This document shows, piece after piece, positions 59,575 to 64,000 of a DNA stretch of 64,000 nucleotides (positions are counted from its first letter, which is position 1; each line of letters starts with the position of its first letter). The translations under genes were made by a program, and so were the position numbers. Below the pieces are notes generated by a model. That model made no database searches, had not been told where the DNA came from, and saw nothing but the letters and a program-made list of their open reading frames with translations. Source of the DNA: JAIBJN01 sp963842305 (GTDB taxonomy: Bacteria; Actinomycetota; Thermoleophilia; Gaiellales; Gaiellaceae); contig CAWJFW010000002.1 of NCBI GenBank assembly GCA_963842305.1, positions 310,001 to 374,000 on the forward strand. The letters run 5' to 3'.

Positions 59575-59648
59575 GGAGGTCGTAGCTCAGTTGGTAGAGC
59601 CCCGGGTTGTGGTCCCGGTGGTCGTGGGTTCGAGTCCCACCGGCCTCC
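59575..59648 (+). tRNA. tRNA-His (GTG)
   Basis: Acceptor GAGGTCG (59576-59582)/CGGCCTC (59641-59647) with one T-G pair, plus the extra 5' G at 59575 opposite C73, the tRNA-His hallmark. Anticodon stem CCGGG/CCCGG, loop TTGTGGT, anticodon GTG; T-loop TTCGAGT. Confidence 0.96.
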
Positions 59649-59666
59649 CCTCAGTTCCGCGAGCGG

Positions 59667-59882
59667 CTACGGACGCGGACGCTTCTTCGCGTCGCGGAGC
59701 GCCCGACCGAGCTGCTTGGCGACGGTCGGGCCCTGTTCCTTGACCGTCCTCGCCACCAACGGGCCGTGCTTCTTCGCGGAGCGCTGCGCCGCTGAGAGCA
59801 TCGCACGCCGCTGCTCGGGCGGAATTCTCTTCCACCCCTGCTGAACCTTCATCGCGACGAACAGCAGCTTGAGCGCCGGCAT
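59667..59882 (-). CDS. Small basic protein of unknown function
   Basis: 71 residues, very basic C-terminus ('GRALRDAKKRPRP'), one amphipathic N-terminal helix ('LKLLFVAMKVQQGWKRIPPE') and Ala/Arg-rich helix ('RRAMLSAAQRSAKKHGPLVA'). Lies directly upstream on the minus strand from the tRNA pair and after sodA. Could bind nucleic acid; no family recognised. Confidence 0.6.
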   Translation of the reverse strand: MPALKLLFVAMKVQQGWKRIPPEQRRAMLSAAQRSAKKHGPLVARTVKEQGPTVAKQLGRALRDAKKRPRP

Positions 59883-59902
59883 GGACTCAGCCTAGCTGGA
59901 GA

Positions 59903-60505
59903 TCAGGCTGCTGCGAAGCGCTCCGAGATCCGAGCCCAGTCGACGGTCTCCCACCACGCGTCGATGTAGTCGGGCCGCCGATTCTGGTACTTGAGGTAGT
60001 AGGCGTGCTCCCAGACGTCGACGCCGAGGAGCGGCGTCTTGCCGTTGGAGATGGGGTTGTCCTGGTTCGCGGTCGCCACGACCGCGAGCGCCCCGCCGTC
60101 CAGGACGAGCCAGGCCCAGCCGGAGCCGAACTGGTTGACGCCGGCGTCCTTCAGCTTCCCCTGGAAGTCTGCGAAGGAACCGAAGCCCTCGTCGATGGCC
60201 GCGGCCAGGTCGCCGCTGGGCGCACCGCCCCCGTCGGGGCTCATGCTCTCCCAGAAGAGCGTGTGGTTGTAGTGGCCGCCGCCGTTGTTTCGGACGGCGG
60301 TCCGCTTGTCCTCGGGGATGCGGTCGAGGCTGGTGAGGACTTCCTCGACCGGGCTGTCGGCCCAGTCGGTTCCCTCGAGTGCTGCGTTGACCTTGTCCAC
60401 GTAGGCCTGATGGTGCTTGTCGTGGTGGACACGCATCGTCTGCTCGTCGATGTGGGGCTCGAGCGCGTTGTAGTCGTAGGGGAGAGGTGGGACGGCGTAC
60501 GCCAT
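59903..60505 (-). CDS. sodA: Fe/Mn superoxide dismutase
   Basis: 200 residues. Metal ligands in 'MRVHHDKHHQAYVDKVNAAL' (first His), 'GGGHYNHTLFWESMSPDGGG' (second His) and 'LLGVDVWEHAYYLKYQNRRP' (Asp and His). 'QFGSGWAWLVLDGG' is the conserved core. Whether it uses Fe or Mn is not decided by eye; the 'GSGWAWL' context is shared by both. The ATG at 60505 was chosen because upstream codons lack similarity. Signals an oxygen-exposed lifestyle. Confidence 0.95.
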   Translation of the reverse strand: MAYAVPPLPYDYNALEPHIDEQTMRVHHDKHHQAYVDKVNAALEGTDWADSPVEEVLTSLDRIPEDKRTAVRNNGGGHYNHTLFWESMSPDGGGAPSGDLAAAIDEGFGSFADFQGKLKDAGVNQFGSGWAWLVLDGGALAVVATANQDNPISNGKTPLLGVDVWEHAYYLKYQNRRPDYIDAWWETVDWARISERFAAA

Positions 60506-60605
60506 GAGATCGCTCCTTCGTCGCCTTGACGCCACGGAGACTAACGACCTCGTGCGCGGGCTGTCCCCGCATCTCCGGCATGGGTCGTCGCGAGGGGAAA
60601 CAGGT

Positions 60606-60651
60606 GGCCCGGAGACTCGGCTTCTGCGGCCCAAGCCTGAGTCTCCGGGCC
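60606..60651. repeat. Long imperfect hairpin between sodA and the XRE gene
   Basis: GGCCCGGAGACTC (60606-60618) pairs perfectly with 60639-60651, and the inner GGCTT (60619-60623) with AAGCC (60633-60637), leaving one bulged T and a 9-nt loop: 18 bp in all. Lies upstream of both divergent genes, so not a terminator for either. Confidence 0.7.
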
Positions 60652-60749
60652 AGGCTCTCGCGATGTGCCAGACATCAACTCGGGATCGGGTTTTCCCGAG
60701 GGCGAGATCGTCCGGGACTATAGCCGGAACGTCGCGGAAGTCAAGAAGA

Positions 60750-60778
60750 TTGTCAAGTGAACCAAAGACTCGTATCCT
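60750..60778 (+). promoter_or_regulatory. Promoter of the XRE-TPR gene
   Basis: TTGTCA (60750-60755), 17-bp spacer, TATCCT (60773-60778). Transcription would start about 60785, only a few bases before ATG 60790, so the mRNA is nearly leaderless and the longer ORF from 60757 is not the true start. Confidence 0.7.
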
Positions 60779-60789
60779 TGACCGGGACG

Positions 60790-62124
60790 ATGACGAGTCT
60801 GCAGACGGCCAACGCGCCCGAGAGCCCAGGAACGCTGGGAGGGCGCCTACGCTCGGCGCGGTTGGCGCGCGGGCTCACCCAGTCGGAGCTCGCGGACAGC
60901 CGCTTCTCGAAGCAGTACGTGAGCCAGCTCGAGCGCGACCGGCTGCGCCCGTCGGACGAGACGCTCCAGTGGCTCGCCGAGCGCCTAGGCGTCGACGCCT
61001 CGTACCTAAGCACCGGGATCGACGGACACCAGCGTGCACGCCTCGAGACCGCGGTCTCGCGCGCCGAGGCAGCTGTTCAGTCGCACGACTACGCCGGGGC
61101 GATCGGGCTCCTTGCCGAGGCGGAGAGCTCACTGCCGGCCGAGTCGGCGCCTGAGCTCGAGCTGCGGATGCTCTTCGCGGAGTCCTGGGCGCGGATGTAC
61201 ATCGGCGAGATGCAGCAGGCGCTGCCGCTGCTCGGACGGGCCCGAGAGATTGCCGACGGCTCCGTGTTCTCCGACGTGGACCGTGCCGAAGTCCTCTTCA
61301 GGCTCGGCTGTTGCCGCTACCGCCTCACCTCGGTCGCGACGGCGCTCGCGCTCTTCACCGAGGCGCTCGACCTCGCCGAGCGATCCGGGATCCCCTGTGA
61401 TCGTCTCCGGTCGCGCATCTTCGGGTGGCGGTCCCGCTGCTATCGACGGCAGCGCGACTGGGAGGCGGCCCGGGAGGACGTCGAGCGGGCGCTCGAGCTC
61501 GCGGAAGCGCTCGACGACCCGCGGGCGACCGCCGACGCGTTCTTCCTCGGCGCGCTCGTCGCTGAGCGGCGGGGGCAGTGGGTGGCCGCCCGTGCCTATG
61601 CGGAGCAGGCCAAGGCCCTGTACGAGCAGATCGAGGATCGGGCGAACACGGGCAAGCTCCTCACGACGCTCGGTGGGCTGACCTTCTTGCTCGGGAATCC
61701 GGACGAGTCGATCCCGCTGTTCAAGCAGGCTTTCGCCGTGGCGCTCGAGGTCGGCAGCGACGCGGACGCCGCGCAGGCGGTCTCGTCCCTCGCACAGGTT
61801 CATCTACGCACCGGGGAGCTCGCGCTGGCGGAGGAGCAGGCGAGGCACGCGCTCGAGCTGTTGGCCGACCGGGTCGACTTCATCGACGAGATCGGCAACG
61901 CGCAGCTCGTTCTCGGCCGCTCGCTCCTCGAGCAGGGCCGGCTCGACGAGGCTGCGGACAGGTTTCGGGCCGCCGAGTCGAGCTTCGACCAGTTGTCCTC
62001 CGCCAGCCACAAGGCGGCCGCCTGGACGGCGCAGGCCGAGCTTGCGGTGCAGCGCGGCGACAAGGAGGCCGCGATCGCCCTCTACCAGCAGGCGGTACAG
62101 GCGCTGCAGGACTTCCGCTTCTAG
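60790..62124 (+). CDS. XRE-family regulator with TPR sensor domain (RRNPP-like layout)
   Basis: 444 residues from ATG 60790. Residues 15-75: helix-turn-helix of the XRE type ('LGGRLRSARLARGLTQSELA', 'DSRFSKQYVSQLERDRLRPS', 'DETLQWLAERLGVDASYLST'). Residues 85-444: about nine TPR-like helical pairs ('MLFAESWARMYIGEMQQALP', 'CRYRLTSVATALALFTEALD', 'RSRCYRRQRDWEAAREDVER', 'KLLTTLGGLTFLLGNPDESI', 'AQLVLGRSLLEQGRLDEAAD', 'QAELAVQRGDKEAAIALYQQ'). XRE plus TPR with a small peptide gene directly downstream is the architecture of Firmicute PlcR/Rap/NprR-type peptide receptors. The ligand is not known. Confidence 0.85.
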   Translation: MTSLQTANAPESPGTLGGRLRSARLARGLTQSELADSRFSKQYVSQLERDRLRPSDETLQWLAERLGVDASYLSTGIDGHQRARLETAVSRAEAAVQSHDYAGAIGLLAEAESSLPAESAPELELRMLFAESWARMYIGEMQQALPLLGRAREIADGSVFSDVDRAEVLFRLGCCRYRLTSVATALALFTEALDLAERSGIPCDRLRSRIFGWRSRCYRRQRDWEAAREDVERALELAEALDDPRATADAFFLGALVAERRGQWVAARAYAEQAKALYEQIEDRANTGKLLTTLGGLTFLLGNPDESIPLFKQAFAVALEVGSDADAAQAVSSLAQVHLRTGELALAEEQARHALELLADRVDFIDEIGNAQLVLGRSLLEQGRLDEAADRFRAAESSFDQLSSASHKAAAWTAQAELAVQRGDKEAAIALYQQAVQALQDFRF

Positions 62125-62186
62125 GTGCCGTGGTCGTCGTTACGACGCCGATGGACGCCAAGCTGTGGAAGGGAGGTGAGCCAGAC

Positions 62187-62276
62187 GTGAGCCGGGCCTC
62201 GCTCCACATCCTTCTCGTCACGGTCGCGCTTCTCCTTGCGAGCATCGCCGGGAGGGGCTTCCCCGACGGGCCGTAG
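62187..62276 (+). CDS. 29-residue signal-sequence-like peptide (candidate signalling propeptide)
   Basis: GTG 62187 is preceded at 6 bp by GGGAGGTGAG, a perfect anti-16S match and stronger than any other ribosome site here. The peptide has a polar N-terminus (MSRAS), a hydrophobic core ('LHILLVTVALLLASIAG') and a short hydrophilic tail (RGFPDGP). A longer in-frame start at 62151 would add 12 residues ('MDAKLWKGGEPD'). This resembles Phr/PapR-type propeptides, whose C-terminal 5-10 residues act as signals after export. It is too small to be an enzyme and may also be a simple single-TM peptide. 62 bp after the XRE-TPR stop. Confidence 0.6.
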   Translation: MSRASLHILLVTVALLLASIAGRGFPDGP

Positions 62277-62609
62277 CGCCTAGGAGAATTTGGCGGAACA
62301 GGCGGACTGCGCCGAGCGACGTTCCGCCAAACCCTCCTGGACGGACGCAGGTTCATCGAGTGGTTCGACCGGATCTCCGGAGCCGGCCGACCAGCGATGA
62401 GGCCGTTTTTGCCGCCGGCGCGGCCGTCTTCTGCTGCTCTGAGGGCCGAAAATCACCCTTCTGTCTCTGATGAGCGAATCCCTGCGCCGGGGGATTCGCT
62501 TCCGCGCGTCCTGACCGATGCTCCAAGTGCTGGTAGAGCCCTACGGCGGATCGGTTCCGCGGCAGAGCTCTAGGAGCGAAGCCGTGCGACCCTCGACCCG
62601 TTATAGGGG
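62277..62609 (+). other. 333-bp intergenic region with several strong hairpins
   Basis: Holds the terminator-like stem (62282-62338), a 10-bp perfect stem (62473-62482 with 62491-62500) and a nested pair TAGAGC (62534-62539)/GCTCTA (62567-62572) enclosing GCGGA/TCCGC (62546-62550, 62556-62560). The last two lie in the leader of the Flp pilin gene and could be a regulatory RNA. No match to a known riboswitch by eye. Confidence 0.5.
62282..62338 (+). terminator. Long hairpin after the peptide gene
   Basis: AGGAG (62282-62286) with CTCCT (62334-62338) and TTTGGCGGAAC (62289-62299) with GTTCCGCCAAA (62321-62331): 16 bp with a small internal loop and a 21-nt apical loop. Starts 6 bp after the peptide stop; probable terminator of the regulator-peptide operon. 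Confidence 0.65.
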
Positions 62610-62621
62610 GTGAATGAAGAG

Positions 62622-62780
62622 ATGCAGAGCTTTTTCACGCTGACCAAGCGCGAGGACGGGCAGACGATGGCCGAGTACGGCGTCGTGCTCGCCGTCATCA
62701 CGCTGGCGGTTGTCGTCGCTCTGGCGGCGCTGTCCGGCGCCATCGGCGACGCGATCGACGCCGTGACCGGAGTCCTCTAG
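62622..62780 (+). CDS. Flp/Fap-type pilin
   Basis: 52 residues: 'MQSFFTLTKREDGQTMAEYG', 'VVLAVITLAVVVALAALSGA', 'IGDAIDAVTGVL'. The pattern short leader, Glu five residues after the likely cleavage site (GQTMAEY), hydrophobic stalk helix is that of Flp pilins of tight-adherence (Tad) pili. The GTG at 62610 would add four residues. Tad assembly genes are not in the window. Preceded by the structured leader and followed by strong hairpins. Confidence 0.88.
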   Translation: MQSFFTLTKREDGQTMAEYGVVLAVITLAVVVALAALSGAIGDAIDAVTGVL

Positions 62781-62789
62781 CAGTCACCG

Positions 62790-62848
62790 GCTGCGGCCGC
62801 GGGCAACTGGCTCTTCGAGTTCTGCGGAGAGGCGCCCGCGGTCGCAGC
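62790..62848 (+). terminator. Terminator hairpin after the Flp pilin gene
   Basis: Fifteen-base arms 62790-62804 and 62834-62848 with one G-U pair, loop of 29 nt. A high-level pilin message would need a strong end. Confidence 0.6.
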
Positions 62849-62860
62849 CGCCCTCTTTGG

Positions 62861-62882
62861 TCGAGGGCGCTTGCGCCCTCGA
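62861..62882. repeat. Perfect 10-bp inverted repeat
   Basis: TCGAGGGCGC-TT-GCGCCCTCGA. Right after the pilin terminator and 44 bp before the next gene; second terminator or operator. Confidence 0.55.
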
Positions 62883-62925
62883 CATCTTCCACTCGACGCC
62901 GCTTGCGGCGGAGTAAGGTGGGCGC

Positions 62926-63681
62926 ATGGACGGCACCCTGCCGGACGTTGTGGAGGAGGGGCGCCGTGTCCTTCGTGAGGCCGACGACCGAGGCGTCATC
63001 CTGCGGGCGCTGGGCGGCGTCGCTGTCGTGCTCCGCGCGTCGAACGGGCTGCCCGAGTCGTTCCGGCGGACGTACAACGATCTCGACTTCGCGGCGGATA
63101 AAGGGAGCTCCGCCGCGTGCGGCAAGATCTTCCGGGAGCTTGGCTATGAGCCGCACGCGGAGTTCAACGCGTTGCACGGGTCGGAGCGCCTGCTCTTCTT
63201 CGACACGCCGAACCACCGCAAGGTGGACGTCTTCGTCGGGAGCTTCCGCATGTCGCACAAGATCCCGCTCGAGGGACGCCTCGGCCTCGACCCGCTGACG
63301 GTCCCGCTCGCCGAGCTCCTGCTCACGAAGCTCCAGATCGCCGAGCTGAACGAGAAGGACGTCCAGGATTCGCTCGCGCTTCTGCACGGCCATCCCGTCG
63401 GCGCCGAGGACGGCGACACCGTGAACGCCGACCGGCTTGCAAACGTCCTGAGCGACGACTGGGGCCTCTGGCGAACGTTCACCGGGAACCTCGCGGTCTG
63501 CCGGGATCACATCGGCGCCTACGGGCTCGGCGACGAGGACGCGGAGCAACTAACGGACCGGATCGTCGTGCTCGGCGAACGGATCGACGCGGAGCCGAAG
63601 ACCCGCGCGTGGAAGCTTCGCGCTCGGATCGGGGAGCGCAAGCGCTGGTACGAGACGCCCGAGGAGGTCGGCGACTCCTAG
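62926..63681 (+). CDS. Nucleotidyltransferase-like protein (AbiEii/DUF1814-like)
   Basis: 251 residues. 'GVILRALGGVAVVLRASNGL' and 'FRRTYNDLDFAADKGSSAAC' give the G-G/S and D-x-D of the minimal nucleotidyltransferase fold; 'LFFDTPNHRKVDVFVGSFRM' supplies a third Asp and 'LLTKLQIAELNEKDVQDSLA' the KxxxxxxKD helix seen in AbiEii-type toxins. No antitoxin-like partner is adjacent, so it may be a stand-alone enzyme rather than a toxin-antitoxin module. ATG 62926. Confidence 0.75.
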   Translation: MDGTLPDVVEEGRRVLREADDRGVILRALGGVAVVLRASNGLPESFRRTYNDLDFAADKGSSAACGKIFRELGYEPHAEFNALHGSERLLFFDTPNHRKVDVFVGSFRMSHKIPLEGRLGLDPLTVPLAELLLTKLQIAELNEKDVQDSLALLHGHPVGAEDGDTVNADRLANVLSDDWGLWRTFTGNLAVCRDHIGAYGLGDEDAEQLTDRIVVLGERIDAEPKTRAWKLRARIGERKRWYETPEEVGDS

Positions 63682-64000
63682 CCCGCCGTGAACTGGTGGC
63701 CGCGGAGCTTCCCCTTGCGAAGCTCGACCAGCGCGCCGCGGAGAATGCCCTCGTTGTACTCGCTTCCCGGGTTGAGGCAGACGGTCCGGCCGAGCTTGTG
63801 GACCCCGCGGGACTCGTGCAGGTGCCCGTGGAGGCCGAGCAGCGGCTGGTAGCGCTCGATGGCCGCCCGGCAGGCCGTGCTGCCGACCGGCTGCATCTCG
63901 GCGCCCCCCGCGCCCGAGGTCATCCGGAGATTCTCGTCCAGCTTCGGTCCGGCGTCGATGCCGGTGTCGTAGGGCGGGCAGTGGAAGTTGAAGACGGCCT
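63678..64000 (-). CDS. Metallophosphoesterase, C-terminal part (5' end outside window)
   Basis: Open at the right edge; about 107 residues visible. 'VFNFHCPPYDTGIDAGPKLD' and 'QPLLGLHGHLHESRGVHKLG' carry the GHxH metal-binding motif near the end of calcineurin-like phosphoesterases, then 'RTVCLNPGSEYNEGILRGAL'. Probably hydrolyses a phosphodiester or phosphomonoester; the substrate is not known. Its stop overlaps the previous gene's stop by 4 bp. Confidence 0.8.
   Translation of the reverse strand, partial: AVFNFHCPPYDTGIDAGPKLDENLRMTSGAGGAEMQPVGSTACRAAIERYQPLLGLHGHLHESRGVHKLGRTVCLNPGSEYNEGILRGALVELRKGKLRGHQFTAG

Noticed and set aside
62461..62510. Hammerhead-ribozyme-like CTGATGAG next to a stem
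   Set aside because: The 3' core (CGAAA) expected after stem II is missing; the sequence continues TTCCGCG.

Overview
The window looks like a chromosomal segment of a high-GC Gram-positive-type bacterium, most likely an actinobacterium. Gene content (GH15 trehalase-like enzyme, CydDC exporter, CtaG, Flp pilin, carboxylate-amine ligase of the YbdK type, many GTG starts, dense ATGA/GTGA overlaps) fits class Thermoleophilia (Gaiellales/Solirubrobacterales) best, but the class is inference from gene style, not a phylogeny. Several stretches (about 1.9-9.6 kb, 20.3-20.8 kb, 36.8 kb, 48.3-54 kb, 55.3 kb) carry single-base frameshifts with otherwise conserved protein sequence; at least one sits in a C homopolymer, so many are probably consensus errors in the assembly. 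Genes there are annotated across the shifts.

Layout. 0-6.4 kb: the end of a type II NADH dehydrogenase, then a tightly overlapping carbohydrate operon (zwf, GH15 glucosidase, GMC oxidoreductase, aldose 1-epimerase). 6.4-13 kb: a small membrane protein facing the cydABDC cytochrome bd cluster. 13.4-23.7 kb: housekeeping and envelope genes (aldo/keto reductase, L,D-transpeptidase, GT-C-like membrane protein, peroxiredoxin, carboxylate-amine ligase, DUF192 lipoprotein, RidA, serine hydrolase, Nudix, EamA exporter, thioredoxin). 23.7-26.8 kb: an isoleucyl-tRNA synthetase homologue with altered HIGH and KMSKS motifs. 27-31.4 kb: a giant multi-GAF histidine kinase and a receiver-only partner. 31.4-40.7 kb: CAP protein, two EamA exporters, tRNA-Pro, a secreted protein with a long leader, methyltransferase, CHAP endolysin-like protein, cyclase-receiver fusion, ABC exporter.

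40.8-46.2 kb is the most interesting segment: an IclR regulator followed by a glycine/sarcosine/betaine-reductase-type operon (grdE-like, grdB, 42-codon ORF, grdC, thioredoxin, grdA). Both grdB and grdA are interrupted by an in-frame TGA exactly where the family has selenocysteine, with a hairpin just downstream of each TGA. Ordinary gene calling cuts both genes at those codons. The GrdE-like subunit lacks the cysteine that normally becomes the pyruvoyl group, and no grdD is present, so the chemistry may differ from the clostridial system.

46.2-48.2 kb: cupin, CtaG and a membrane partner, tRNA-Gly. 48.2-54.1 kb: a degraded accessory block bounded on the right by a 38-bp copy of the tRNA-Gly 3' half; it holds an MFS transporter remnant, a ferritin-like/CDGSH/4Fe-4S/truncated-hemoglobin multidomain gene, a roughly 500-bp purine-rich AT tract and a secreted-protein remnant. 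54.1-59.2 kb: two YCII proteins, intradiol dioxygenase, AI-2E transporter, two RTX-repeat proteins. 59.4-60.5 kb: tRNA-Arg, tRNA-His, superoxide dismutase. 60.8-62.3 kb: an XRE-TPR regulator followed by a 29-residue signal-sequence-like peptide gene with a perfect Shine-Dalgarno, a layout resembling RRNPP peptide quorum-sensing pairs. The window closes with a Flp pilin, a nucleotidyltransferase-like protein and part of a metallophosphoesterase.
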